Shown here one piece after another: positions 24,567 to 34,055 of a DNA stretch of 54,390 bases. Numbering within the stretch: the first letter of the stretch is position 1; every line of letters begins with the position of its first letter. The notes under the pieces were generated by a model, which searched no databases, was not told where the DNA came from, and was given only the letters and a program-made list of their open reading frames with translations. Position numbers and translations under genes: made by a program. Source of the stretch: an uncultured Lachnospiraceae bacterium (GTDB lineage: Bacteria; Bacillota; Clostridia; Lachnospirales; Lachnospiraceae); contig CAJTOV010000010.1 of the NCBI GenBank assembly GCA_910577765.1, forward strand, positions 1 to 54,390, written 5' to 3'.

Positions 24567-25467
24567 GGGGTTGTCCTCCGTTTTCCGTATTGCTTTCAAG
24601 CCATGATTGTACCAGAGAAATCCAGTTTTGGCAACCGGGTTCTACGGAATCCGGCCGGCTTCCGGCAGTTTCCTCCGTAGCCAGGGACAGTCCGTGGGCT
24701 CCCCTGGGATACAGATGCATCTCAAATCCCACCCCGGCCTGCCTCAGGGCCTGCGCCAGCAGAAGGCTGTTCTCCACCGGCACGGTCCGGTCATCCACCG
24801 TATGCCACAGGAAAACCGGAGGCATGGACAAGGTCACCTGCTTTTCCAGGGACAAAAGCTCCATATGCTCCCGGTCCGGCTCCCGTCCCAGCAGATTCGC
24901 AAAGGACCCTTTGTGACGGAATTCCCCGGACGTGATCACCGGATAGCACAGGATCAGACCGTCCGGCCGCACCAGGGCCGCCCGGCTGTCTGCCTGCCCG
25001 GCTTCCCGGCTCTGTCCCTGGTCCCGGACCGCCTCTTCGCCCTGCACCGTTCCGGGCAGGGTCTCCCACACAAAGGGCTGCTGCCACAGCGTTCCCAGGC
25101 ATCCTGCCAGATGGCCGCCTGCGGAAAATCCGCAGACAAAGATCCGGTCCGGGTCCACCATCCACTCCCCGGCCCGCTGCCGTACCGTGGCCACCGCCAG
25201 GGCCAGCTCCTGCAAAGCCACCGGGAACCGGCTGGGAGCCACACTGTACTCCAGGGTGCAGGCATGGTATCCCATGGCCAGGAAACGGAGAGCCACCGGC
25301 TCCTTCTCCCGGTCCGAGCACATCCCATAGCCTCCGCCCGGCACCACCAGCACCATGGGCCGCTTCCGTTTTGGCGCCACGCTTAAAGGGTCCTGGGCAT
25401 AGACGGTCAGCACCGCCGGCCCGGTCTGCTGTCCCGGCACTTCTAATGGTATCTGTTCATATTTCAT
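24550..25467 (-). CDS. Alpha/beta hydrolase, esterase-like
   Basis: A 305-residue cytoplasmic hydrolase. The oxyanion segment VVPGGGYGMCSDREKEP, nucleophile GFSAGGH (Ser about residue 116), acid DDRTVP and catalytic His in RGAHGLSL form a full triad. This layout is seen in BD-FAE/acetyl-xylan-esterase-like enzymes. An insertion (QGEEAVRDQGQSREAGQ, about residues 142-158) is less conserved. Substrate not known; carbohydrate ester is an inference. It lies between coaBC and prfC, with 33 bp and a short overlap on either side. Confidence 0.78.
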   Translation of the reverse strand: MKYEQIPLEVPGQQTGPAVLTVYAQDPLSVAPKRKRPMVLVVPGGGYGMCSDREKEPVALRFLAMGYHACTLEYSVAPSRFPVALQELALAVATVRQRAGEWMVDPDRIFVCGFSAGGHLAGCLGTLWQQPFVWETLPGTVQGEEAVRDQGQSREAGQADSRAALVRPDGLILCYPVITSGEFRHKGSFANLLGREPDREHMELLSLEKQVTLSMPPVFLWHTVDDRTVPVENSLLLAQALRQAGVGFEMHLYPRGAHGLSLATEETAGSRPDSVEPGCQNWISLVQSWLESNTENGGQPLVKHQ

Positions 25468-25500
25468 TCTGCTCTCCTCCTGACTGTCCGGTTCTGTCCG

Positions 25501-26694
25501 TTATTTCAAAGCCGCCCCGATCCGGTCCAGAATCCGGTGGGCCACCTGAAGCTTGCTCATCTTCTCCAGCTCCTGGATTCCCTCCCCGGTAATCAGGGTC
25601 ACCACATTGGTGTCCGTGCCGAAGCCGGCTCCCTCTGTCCTTAAATTGTTGGCCACAATCATGTCAATCTGTTTCCGCTCCAGCTTGGCCCTGGAATTCT
25701 CCAGCATATTCCGGGTCTCCATGGAGAACCCGCACAGGAACTGTCCCGGTCTTCTGTGGGCTCCCAGCCAGGCCAGAATGTCATCGGTCCGCTCCAGGTC
25801 TATGCTCATATCCCCGTCTGTCTTCTTGGTCTTTTCCGTCCCTACCCGTGACGGACGGTAGTCTGCCACAGCCGCCGCCTTGATGACCGCATCCTGCTGG
25901 TCACTGACCGCTGTCACCGCCTCAAACATGTCCCGGGCACTGACCACCGGGATGCAGGTTACCCCCAGAGGCACCTTCAGATCCACCGGACCGCTGACCA
26001 GGGTCACCTGGGCCCCCCGCCAGGCGGCTGCCTGGGCCAGGGCATACCCCATCTTGCCGGTGGAATGGTTGGTAATATACCGGACCGGGTCAATGGCCTC
26101 CCGGGTGGGACCTGCCGTCACCAGTATCTTCCGTCCCGCCAGATCCTTTTCCCAGGCAGTCTCCTGGAGAATCCACTCCAGAAGCTGTGCCGGCTCCGGC
26201 ATTTTCCCGGCTCCTGTGTCCCCGCAGGCCAGATAGCCCCTTGCAGGCTCTATGACCTTCATGCCGTATCTGCGGCAGGTCTCCAGGTTATCCAGGGTAA
26301 TGGGATTCTCATACATCCGGGTATTCATGGCAGGTGCCAGAAGCTTAGGACACCGGGCCGCCAGGAAGGTAGTGGTCAGCATGTCGTCGGCAAGCCCGTG
26401 GGCCACCTTTGCGATCACATTGGCCGTGGCCGGCGCCACCAGGAACACATCTGCCCGCTTAGCCAGGGCCACATGCTCCACCTGGAACCGGAAATTCCGG
26501 TCAAAGGTATCCACCAGGCATTTGTTCCCGGTCAGTGACTCAAAAGTGGTAGGGGTGATAAAATTGGTGGCATGCTCCGTCAGGATCACCTCCACATCTG
26601 CATGCTGTTTTTTCAGCATACTTGCCAGATTGGGGATCTTGTAGGCGGCAATGCCGCCGCTGACTCCCAGCACCACAGTCTTTCCCTGTAACAT
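25501..26694 (-). CDS. coaBC: Bifunctional phosphopantothenoylcysteine decarboxylase / phosphopantothenate-cysteine ligase
   Basis: A 397-residue CoA biosynthesis enzyme. The N-terminal CoaC flavoprotein starts VVLGVSGGIAAYKIPNLAS and holds APAMNTRMYENP with the catalytic region; the C-terminal CoaB half starts near ILVTAGPTREAIDPVRYITNHSTGKMG and ligates cysteine to phosphopantothenate using CTP. The ATG at 26694 is chosen for the AGGAGG nine bases upstream and homology; a much longer open frame upstream is not coding. It is divergent from coaX, so two CoA genes share a promoter region. Confidence 0.95.
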   Translation of the reverse strand: MLQGKTVVLGVSGGIAAYKIPNLASMLKKQHADVEVILTEHATNFITPTTFESLTGNKCLVDTFDRNFRFQVEHVALAKRADVFLVAPATANVIAKVAHGLADDMLTTTFLAARCPKLLAPAMNTRMYENPITLDNLETCRRYGMKVIEPARGYLACGDTGAGKMPEPAQLLEWILQETAWEKDLAGRKILVTAGPTREAIDPVRYITNHSTGKMGYALAQAAAWRGAQVTLVSGPVDLKVPLGVTCIPVVSARDMFEAVTAVSDQQDAVIKAAAVADYRPSRVGTEKTKKTDGDMSIDLERTDDILAWLGAHRRPGQFLCGFSMETRNMLENSRAKLERKQIDMIVANNLRTEGAGFGTDTNVVTLITGEGIQELEKMSKLQVAHRILDRIGAALK

Positions 26695-26719
26695 AACGGT
26701 CCTCCTGCTTCTTTGTAAT

Positions 26720-26748
26720 TGTATTTCCCCCCGAAATATGGTAGGATG
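26720..26748 (+). promoter_or_regulatory. Likely promoter of coaX
   Basis: TTGTAT and TAGGAT are separated by 17 bp in the 100-bp coaBC-coaX gap. Both boxes are imperfect, so this is a moderate call. Confidence 0.5.
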
Positions 26749-26794
26749 GTAACGGTTATTCCTATAACTATTTTGCAACGAAAGGAGCTTTCCT

Positions 26795-27559
26795 ATGATT
26801 CTTGCCATTGATATGGGCAATACCAATATTGTCATCGGCGGTATTGACTCAGAGAAAACATATTTTGTGGAGCGGATCACCACCAACCATGTAAAGACCA
26901 GCCTGGAATACGCCATTAACATCAAGAATGTATTCGAGATCCACAACATCGCCAAATCCCAGGTGGAAGGTGCCATTATGTCCTCGGTGGTTCCGCCCCT
27001 GAATGCTACCCTTTCCTCCGCGGTAAAAAAGATACTGGGATTTCCTCCCATGCTGGTAGGCTCCGGCATGAAGACCGGCCTCAACATCCGCATGGACAAC
27101 CCCAAGACCGTAGGCAGCGACATGATCGTGGACGCGGTTGCCGCCCTGAAGGATTATCCCTGCCCCATTGTGGTCATTGATATGGGAACCGCCACCACCA
27201 TGTCGGTCATTGACCAGGCCGGCAACTACATCGGCGGCGTGATCCTGCCGGGTCTTAAAGTATCCCTGGATTCCTTAAGCAGCAAGACCGCCCAGCTTCC
27301 CGACATCAGCCTGGACATTCCCCGGAAGGTCATCGGCAAGAACACCATCGACTGCATGCGCAGCGGCATCATGTACGGCAATGCAGGAACCATCGACGGT
27401 ATCCTGGACCGCATGGAGGACGAGCTGGGGGCCTGCCCCAGCGTGGTAGCCACCGGCGGTCTCTCCCGCTTTGTGGTTCCTCTGTGCCGCCACAAAATCG
27501 TCTATGATGAGGCGCTGCTGCTGAAAGGTCTCCGAATCCTCTACGAGAAAAACACGTAA
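26795..27559 (+). CDS. coaX: Type III pantothenate kinase
   Basis: A 254-residue cytoplasmic kinase that phosphorylates pantothenate, the first CoA step. LAIDMGNTNIVIGG at the start is the phosphate loop of the ASKHA fold, VIDMGTATTMSVID the second, and GGVILPGLKVSLDSLSSKTA the pantothenate-binding block. It is preceded by AAAGGAG. It is transcribed away from coaBC, giving both early and middle CoA steps in one locus. Confidence 0.95.
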   Translation: MILAIDMGNTNIVIGGIDSEKTYFVERITTNHVKTSLEYAINIKNVFEIHNIAKSQVEGAIMSSVVPPLNATLSSAVKKILGFPPMLVGSGMKTGLNIRMDNPKTVGSDMIVDAVAALKDYPCPIVVIDMGTATTMSVIDQAGNYIGGVILPGLKVSLDSLSSKTAQLPDISLDIPRKVIGKNTIDCMRSGIMYGNAGTIDGILDRMEDELGACPSVVATGGLSRFVVPLCRHKIVYDEALLLKGLRILYEKNT

Positions 27560-27595
27560 CCGTTCCGGTCCCCCCGGACTGCTGCAAAATATCTG

Positions 27596-29233
27596 CTACT
27601 CTCCGTCCTCACAGGGGTACCATTCCCCTTTGCTTCTGACCACCGCCGGAGTGCCGGTATCCTCTGCCAGGACCTGCAGCACCCTGCACTGGAATACCAG
27701 CTCCTGGTGGAAATCATAGATATATTTAAACTTCATTCCCTTATACAGACTGGCATGGGTCAGCCTGTACTTCTTGGTAGGCCGGTAATGGCTCTCAATC
27801 CCTTCCTTATAATAGCAGTCCCGTCCGCTCCATTTGGCATTGTCCATGAAAAAGGCGTGGCTGGCTCTGTCCTCCATGTCAAAGCTGTTCAGGATTGCCT
27901 TGTGAAGCTGGAGAAAAGAGCTGCCGGCCGAGATCCGTATATGCCGGTAACAGCCGGTGCAGGGGGAGACACTGATCACATAGGACCGGGCTTCCTGCCT
28001 GCTGCCCTCTTCCTTCTCCAAACGGTCAAAATGGTAGACCCGGTTCAGTCTCCGCTTTAACATATCCGGCAGAAAGTCCTGCTTTACCAGCATTTCCAGC
28101 TGGTCCACAATCTCCTGGGGCAGCTTTTCCAGTTCCTCGTCCCCTTTGGCCATCAGCTGGTTCAGCATGGCCACAATACTTTCGATCTCTTCCTCCTCGC
28201 TCATGTTGAAATGATCCAGGAAATCATCCTCCGCATCGTTGAGGGCCTCCAGATCCCGCTTCTGGACAAACCGGATTTTCAGCCTTTTGCAGAAATCCTC
28301 CAGAAATGCGCCGGTGCGCTCATCCCGGACCATTACCTCCGCCGGGCACACATTCTCCGCCAGAAGGACATCCATAAACTGGTTCAGAAGCTGTTCCGGC
28401 GCCTGGTCATAATACTCCACCGGAGGAACCGGCAGCATGAACCGGGTGGATGCCTCCACAGCCAGAAACACCACCGGAAAACAGGGGATCTCCCCTTCCT
28501 CATCCCACACAGGGTCCGGGAAACGGATCAGCGCACACTCCCACACCCCCAGCCTTTTCATCCGTTTGAGATTTGCAATACTGATATCGTTGCAGTTGCC
28601 GGGTCTTGGCCACTGCTTCCCTTCAAATCCGGGAATCCGGGTCCTGGTCTGGACAAAGCCGCCTTTCCGGCGCTCCAGCATAAAAAGCTCCTGGGCCTGT
28701 TCCGTAAGATTCCCCAGGCCCAGCTCCGACGGCCGGCGGCCACGCAGAAGTCCTGCCAGCTCAATGGCCCCTGCCAGGGCCTCACACAGATCCTCCTGCT
28801 CCTCCTGGGTCTGCAGCTGCCAGGGGCAGCAGTTGGGCTGGAATTTCTCAAACTGGGGATATGCACGTTTGCCGGAGGTACGGATTCCGTGGGTCCGTGC
28901 ATACTCCCTGGCCTCCTCCCATTCATTCTCCGCCATCTGCCCCCGGTTCACAAACCCACACCGCAGACACTGCATCTGCAATACATACTCCTGATACTCC
29001 ATAGGACGCATCCGCAGCTGATTCACCCTTCCCATGGTCCGGAAGCTCTCAAGACCTTCCTCCCCAATGTACAGTTCCAGCCCGCACTGCTTCTTTAAAG
29101 CTCCCTGGACACTGACATAGCCAATCCGTCCCCCGGACAGCCTTACCGCAAATACCTCTGACTCCCACAAAAATCCCCACAGCCTTGTCTTCCGAAAGGC
29201 AAAAGCCAGTTCATACAGTCTCTCACTGATCAT
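27596..29233 (-). CDS. IS1096-passenger/TnpR (PRiA4 ORF3)-like protein with DUF6930-like N-terminus
   Basis: A 545-residue soluble protein. The N-terminal 330 residues (WGFLWESEVFAVRLSGG, a Cys pair in CLRCGF, VLLAENVCPAEVMVRDERTG) resemble DUF6930. The C-terminal 130 residues (VISVSPCTGCYRHIRISAG, FLQLHKAILNSF, KFKYIYDFHQEL) match the PRiA4 ORF3/IS1096 passenger fold. An acidic helix-rich linker joins them. Family function is unknown despite the TnpR name; no recombinase catalytic motif is seen. The ATG at 29233 follows GGGAGG. No insertion-sequence ends were found around it, so it looks like a resident gene. Confidence 0.72.
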   Translation of the reverse strand: MISERLYELAFAFRKTRLWGFLWESEVFAVRLSGGRIGYVSVQGALKKQCGLELYIGEEGLESFRTMGRVNQLRMRPMEYQEYVLQMQCLRCGFVNRGQMAENEWEEAREYARTHGIRTSGKRAYPQFEKFQPNCCPWQLQTQEEQEDLCEALAGAIELAGLLRGRRPSELGLGNLTEQAQELFMLERRKGGFVQTRTRIPGFEGKQWPRPGNCNDISIANLKRMKRLGVWECALIRFPDPVWDEEGEIPCFPVVFLAVEASTRFMLPVPPVEYYDQAPEQLLNQFMDVLLAENVCPAEVMVRDERTGAFLEDFCKRLKIRFVQKRDLEALNDAEDDFLDHFNMSEEEEIESIVAMLNQLMAKGDEELEKLPQEIVDQLEMLVKQDFLPDMLKRRLNRVYHFDRLEKEEGSRQEARSYVISVSPCTGCYRHIRISAGSSFLQLHKAILNSFDMEDRASHAFFMDNAKWSGRDCYYKEGIESHYRPTKKYRLTHASLYKGMKFKYIYDFHQELVFQCRVLQVLAEDTGTPAVVRSKGEWYPCEDGE

Positions 29234-29282
29234 ACGCGTCCTCCCGCAGCCCCATTCCCTGCCAGTCACAATTGTCTATGGC

Positions 29283-29311
29283 AAAAGGAGACATGTCAAA
29301 GCCATGTCTCC
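29283..29311 (-). terminator. Terminator of the REC-HD-GYP-GGDEF/hybrid kinase operon
   Basis: A 9-bp stem (GGAGACATG, 29311-29303 with 29295-29287 on the minus strand) and a 7-base loop are followed by TTTT (29286-29283). Confidence 0.7.
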
Positions 29312-29323
29312 CTTTCTCCCTGA

Positions 29324-31870
29324 TTATTTTTCCTTCATAAACCGTTTCAGAAGATGGGAAATCTCCTGAATATTAATGGGCTTGGCCGTATGGGCATCCA
29401 TACCGCAGTCCAGGCACTTCTTAATATCATCAGAAAACGCATCCGCCGTCATGGCAATGATCGGAATGCCGCAGTCCCCACGCTCCGTGGCGCGGATCTC
29501 CCTGGTAGCTTCATAACCGTTCATCACCGGCATCCGCAGATCCATCAGAATCGCATCATAGTATCCTTCCGGTGATTTCCGGAACATATCTACACAGATC
29601 TGACCGTTCATGGCCCAGTCAAGCTCCAGCCCAAGCTCCTTTAACAGCTCCTCGGCTACCTCCCAGTTAAGCTCGTTATCCTCGGCAAGAAGAATCCGCC
29701 GGTTCTCAAATTCCAGACCGGACTCCCTGACCGTCTCCACCAGGCCGCTGTCCGGGTCCATGTACTGTTTCAGCCCATGGAACAGGGTAGACTTAAACAG
29801 GGGCTTGGAGATGAAGCCGCTGATTCCAGCCTCCCGGGCTTCGCTTTCAATCTCACTCCAGTCATAGGCCGAGATCAGAAGAATCGGTACATGCTCCTCC
29901 AGACGCTCCCGCAGTCTCCGGGCCGTCATGATCCCGTCCATCCCCGGCAGCTTCCAGTCCAGAAGAACAATATGGTAATCATCCCCCCGTCTGTGGTGCT
30001 CATTGACCGCTTCAATGGCCCTCTCGCCGCTCATGACCCAGTCTGCACTGATACCGATATCCTTTAAGGCATCTACGGTGCTGGAGCACAGCTGCTCGTC
30101 ATCGTCCACCACCAGCATCTTCCAGTTGGGAAGAACCATGTCCACCTCCTGAACGGTGGCCTTCTCCATATCCAGAACCACATGGAACTCGCTGCCGGCT
30201 CCCAGCTCGCTTTCCACCTCCACCGTACCGCCCATTGCGTCCACAATGTATTTGGTAATGGCCATACCCAGACCGCTGCCCTCTGTCTTGCGGACTCTGG
30301 CATTGTCCTCCCTGGAGAAGGAATCGAAAATCTTGGCCCTAAACTCCGGTGTCATGCCGATTCCGTTGTCCTTGACCCGGATGTGGATGCGCACATAGTC
30401 TTCACCCCGTGGAGAATCCTCCTCGTACATGGAGACTCCGATGCTTCCCTTCTCAGGAGTAAACTTAATGGCATTGGAAAGCAGGTTCAGCAGAATCTGG
30501 TTGAGACGTACCCCGTCACAACATACATTCTCTGTGGAAATATCATAGATCACCACCTCAAACTGCTGGTTCTTGCTTTTGATCTGGGGCTGCACAATAT
30601 TGACAATGCTGTCCATGACCTCCCGCAGGGAAAGCTGGTCCATATTCAGGGTCATCTTTCCGCTTTCGATCTTGGACATATCCAGCACATCGTTGATCAG
30701 TCCCAGAAGATGCTTGCTGGAAAGGGTAATCTTCCGGAGACAGTTCTGCACCTGCTGCCGGTTGTCAATGTTGGCCGTGGCAATGGCTGTCATCCCCACA
30801 ATGGCATTCATGGGAGTACGGATGTCATGGCTCATGTTGGAAAGGAACTCGCTTTTGGCCCTGGCCGCATGCTCCGCCTCTTCCCTGGCCTTCACCAGGT
30901 CCCTCATCTGCTGCTGGGTCATCTTAAAGTACCGGACAAAGACGCCGAACAGAACGATCAGGATGATTCCACAGCCTGACAGGCTCATGGTGATCCACTT
31001 ATGGCCCAGATTGTTGACCGCATTATCCAGGCTGCCATAAGGCATCAGGGTCACCAGATGCCACTCCGAATAGGGCAGGTCTGTCACATAGATATGCCTG
31101 CGTCCGTCCTTGGTCTGGTAGATATCCGAATAGTCCTGGCCCGTTTCCATGGCGGCACTCATTTCTTCCACATATTTCTCCGGAGTCATCCCCTGGTAAT
31201 TCTCGCAGGCCTCCCGGATCCGCTCAAAATAGTTGTTCCGGTAAGCGTCAAAGCTGCGGATCACAAAGCTTCCGTCCTTGCGGATAATGTGGGAATACAC
31301 CAGGGAATTGTTCTCGTCCAGGGCCAGGGTGGTCCGGATATAATCTATGGGCAGACCTGCCACCAGGGCCAGGGACTCTTCTCCGCCGCTCATCCGGTAC
31401 TTGGCCGCGATTCCCATAAGGACGATCACATTGCCGTCCACATCACTGCCTACGGCAATCTTCATCTCCCCTTTCCGCATGGATTCCAGAAACGGCTCCG
31501 GGTCAGTCACCTTCACATGGGAGCCGTACAGCATCTCAAAGGCCCCGTCACCGGAATAGAAAGCCAGATACTCCATGCCCCGGGCCCTGGCATTGTACAC
31601 CAGCTCCTCCCGCAGCTTCTGGTCCTCCATGCTTCCCGGAGCGCTGGTCTCCACCATGGTCTCCACCTGGGCCAGCCGCAAAGACATGGTGGTCCCGAAG
31701 TGGTGGGATATCTGTTCACTCATACTGGACATGTAAATGTTGCCCACTTCCTCAATGGTCTTTGTACTCCGGTTATTCATGTACACTGCCAGAAAGGAAA
31801 AGATCGCCGCACAGACAACGGAAATCATAATCACACTTGTAACCAGAAATCTGACTATCTTATTTCGCAC
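29324..31870 (-). CDS. Membrane hybrid sensor histidine kinase with two receiver domains
   Basis: An 848-residue sensor. One membrane helix lies at residues 8-30, then an extracellular sensor of about 255 residues (Cache-like), a second helix at 295-315, a HisKA domain with MSHDIRTP (His348), and a HATPase with NLLSNAIK, DNGIGM and GSGLGM. Two receivers follow: REC1 with Asp638 in LLDWKLP and REC2 with Asp777 in LMDLRMP. The GTG at 31870 is chosen for AGGAGAAC upstream; the longer frame to 31963 would overlap the previous gene. No Hpt domain is present. It lies 16 bp after the HD-GYP/GGDEF gene and is likely co-transcribed with it. Confidence 0.88.
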   Translation of the reverse strand: MRNKIVRFLVTSVIMISVVCAAIFSFLAVYMNNRSTKTIEEVGNIYMSSMSEQISHHFGTTMSLRLAQVETMVETSAPGSMEDQKLREELVYNARARGMEYLAFYSGDGAFEMLYGSHVKVTDPEPFLESMRKGEMKIAVGSDVDGNVIVLMGIAAKYRMSGGEESLALVAGLPIDYIRTTLALDENNSLVYSHIIRKDGSFVIRSFDAYRNNYFERIREACENYQGMTPEKYVEEMSAAMETGQDYSDIYQTKDGRRHIYVTDLPYSEWHLVTLMPYGSLDNAVNNLGHKWITMSLSGCGIILIVLFGVFVRYFKMTQQQMRDLVKAREEAEHAARAKSEFLSNMSHDIRTPMNAIVGMTAIATANIDNRQQVQNCLRKITLSSKHLLGLINDVLDMSKIESGKMTLNMDQLSLREVMDSIVNIVQPQIKSKNQQFEVVIYDISTENVCCDGVRLNQILLNLLSNAIKFTPEKGSIGVSMYEEDSPRGEDYVRIHIRVKDNGIGMTPEFRAKIFDSFSREDNARVRKTEGSGLGMAITKYIVDAMGGTVEVESELGAGSEFHVVLDMEKATVQEVDMVLPNWKMLVVDDDEQLCSSTVDALKDIGISADWVMSGERAIEAVNEHHRRGDDYHIVLLDWKLPGMDGIMTARRLRERLEEHVPILLISAYDWSEIESEAREAGISGFISKPLFKSTLFHGLKQYMDPDSGLVETVRESGLEFENRRILLAEDNELNWEVAEELLKELGLELDWAMNGQICVDMFRKSPEGYYDAILMDLRMPVMNGYEATREIRATERGDCGIPIIAMTADAFSDDIKKCLDCGMDAHTAKPINIQEISHLLKRFMKEK

Positions 31871-31886
31871 GTTAGTTCTCCTATTT

Positions 31887-33962
31887 TCACCTGTACCGGC
31901 CCGGCTTTTTGACCTCTTCGATCTGGGAATAGGTGGACTGGCCCTCCTGCATGGATATATCATAGAAGCAGTACCGCCCGCCTCCGGTCCGTTTCACGGT
32001 ATAAAGCGCATGGTCCGCCGCCTGGAACAGTTTGTCATACTCCAGCCCCACGGTCTCGGTCCGGGCAATTCCCATACTGAAGGACACGGTAAAATCCTTG
32101 TAGGTCCCCAGCAGGGAATGGTAAATCCGGTCCATGGTTGCCTCCAGGCTCTTTTTGCACTCCAGAAAGATCAGGAATTCGTCGCCGCCGATTCTGGCCA
32201 CAATATCATTCCCGCGGACGCTGTGCTTCAGCTTATCCGCCGAGTACATCAGTATCTCATCCCCGAACATATGGCCATATGTATCATTTACAGACTTAAA
32301 ATGGTCCATATCCAGAACCGCAAGGGCATACCGGCTGTCCGGCCGGTTCTCAAGCCGCTCCTGAATCCAGCGCTTTGCATACTTGTGGTTGGTAAGTCCG
32401 GTCAGGGCATCGTGGGCTACCTCATGCTCCAGATGTTCGATCTTCTCCCGCTGTTCATGGATGTCCATGGTCTTGCCGATGACCCCCATATACTGGGGCG
32501 GCTCGTCTGCGGACCAGATACTCCGGCAGATAAAGCGGACCCATCGCATCTCCTGGCCGTACCGTGCCTTACAGTCATACTGGATAATGGGATTCTCCGG
32601 GGTGCTGCCGTGAACCGCTTCCTTAAGCCCCTGCATGGACCATTCATCCAGAGCCCCGTCCCCTGTCCAGTTGTTGGCCGGGTCCATAATGGTCTCCGGA
32701 ACTCCCAGCTTCTCGGCTCCCCAGGCAGACATGGTAACCATGGACGGCAGGGCCGTATATTCGAACTGGATCTCCTCGGACATGGCGGCAAAGAAATTGT
32801 ACTTCATCCGCTCATGCTCCAGAAGCTGCAGGGTGCGCTCCGAGGCCGTAAGCTCCTCCCTGCGCAGAAGCTCTTCCGTAATCTCCCGGACCTCTCCCTG
32901 GCCCACCTCACTGTAACTGTTGTTCATTCCCTCCGGGATCTGCCCGGCAATATCCGTCAGACACTGGAGAAGCACCGGGTTAAAGGCCCCGCACTGGCCC
33001 TCCACAATCATCTTCACCGCTTCCTCATGGGGAATGGCCTTCTTATATACACGTTCACTGGTCAGTGCGTCGTAGACGTCTGCCAGGGCCACCACCTGGG
33101 CGGCAATGGGAATCTCATCCCCCTTAAGACCGTCCGGATATCCCCGGCCGTCATACCGTTCATGGTGCCAGCGGCAGATGCTGTGGGCCATCTGGATATG
33201 GGGAGAGTCCTGATGGAAGGGAAGCTGTTTTAACATATCCGCACCAATGGCGGAATGGGTCTTCATAACAGCGAACTCCTCCGGCGTCAGCCGTCCCGGC
33301 TTATTGATAATCTCGTCGGGAATGGAGATCTTTCCAATATCATGGAGGGCAGCGGCCATACTGATCAGGGCAATCTCCGGCTGGGTCAGGGGATACTGGT
33401 CCGTCATCTGCACCAGATGCCTGAGAATCATCTCGGTCAGCACACGGATATGGAGTACATGCATCCCGCTTTCACCGTTGCGGAACTCCACAATGTGGCT
33501 GAGAATATCCACCATCAGGCTGCTCTGCTTCTCCTTCTCATAGACCTGCTCCGCAACCAGATCAATCAGCTTCTTCTGTTTGCTGTACAGCAGGATGGTG
33601 TTGAGCACCCTGCGGTGGACAACACGGGCATCAAAGGGCCGGCTGATAAAATCGGTGATTCCCAGGTCATAAGCCTTCTCCACCAGGGTAGAGGCATTCT
33701 CCGCGGAAATCATGATCACCGGAATGTCATCAATCCAGTGGCGCTGGTTCATCACGGTGAGAACCCCGAAGCCATCCATCCTGGGCATTACGATATCCAG
33801 CAGCACCAGGGACAGCTCGGTCCCGTACTTCTCAAGAGCCACCAGGGCTTCCGTTCCGTCTTCCACCTCGATAATCTCGTATTTCCCATCCAGCATCTCA
33901 GCCAGAATGGCGCGGTTCATCTCCGAATCGTCAACAATCAGAATCTTCTGCTTCTTTGTCAT
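31887..33962 (-). CDS. Response regulator with REC, HD-GYP, PAS and GGDEF domains
   Basis: A 691-residue cytoplasmic signalling protein. REC at 1-125 has Asp56 in LLDIVMP. HD-GYP at about 140-340 keeps ALHDIGK (His207-Asp208), HHERYDGRGYP and the other metal ligands, so it should hydrolyse cyclic di-GMP. A PAS-like region spans about 395-510. GGDEF at 515-670 keeps GGDEF (592-596) and an RGND I-site (583-586) for product inhibition, so it should also make cyclic di-GMP. Both enzyme motifs look active, so the output depends on phosphorylation or PAS ligand. It is the first gene after a consensus promoter and precedes a hybrid kinase. Confidence 0.92.
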   Translation of the reverse strand: MTKKQKILIVDDSEMNRAILAEMLDGKYEIIEVEDGTEALVALEKYGTELSLVLLDIVMPRMDGFGVLTVMNQRHWIDDIPVIMISAENASTLVEKAYDLGITDFISRPFDARVVHRRVLNTILLYSKQKKLIDLVAEQVYEKEKQSSLMVDILSHIVEFRNGESGMHVLHIRVLTEMILRHLVQMTDQYPLTQPEIALISMAAALHDIGKISIPDEIINKPGRLTPEEFAVMKTHSAIGADMLKQLPFHQDSPHIQMAHSICRWHHERYDGRGYPDGLKGDEIPIAAQVVALADVYDALTSERVYKKAIPHEEAVKMIVEGQCGAFNPVLLQCLTDIAGQIPEGMNNSYSEVGQGEVREITEELLRREELTASERTLQLLEHERMKYNFFAAMSEEIQFEYTALPSMVTMSAWGAEKLGVPETIMDPANNWTGDGALDEWSMQGLKEAVHGSTPENPIIQYDCKARYGQEMRWVRFICRSIWSADEPPQYMGVIGKTMDIHEQREKIEHLEHEVAHDALTGLTNHKYAKRWIQERLENRPDSRYALAVLDMDHFKSVNDTYGHMFGDEILMYSADKLKHSVRGNDIVARIGGDEFLIFLECKKSLEATMDRIYHSLLGTYKDFTVSFSMGIARTETVGLEYDKLFQAADHALYTVKRTGGGRYCFYDISMQEGQSTYSQIEEVKKPGRYR

Positions 33963-34055
33963 AAGCCTATCATATCCTCACACAAACCCAGCACCACTCC
34001 AGGCAGCCGGAACCGTCACTGGAAATCAGCTGTTAAACTTCTACATACATCTTCC

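Noticed and set aside
8569..27568. The decamer ACCGTTCCGG recurs in three intergenic regions (8569, 18714, 27559) and might be a dispersed regulatory motif.
   Set aside because: It also occurs inside the hydrolase coding region (near 25046), and GC-rich CCG/CGG combinations are common here; it is not more than chance plus hairpin arms.
27596..29233. A serine resolvase, because of the TnpR name of the family.
   Set aside because: No resolvase catalytic Ser/Arg motif is visible; the name reflects only where the family was first seen.
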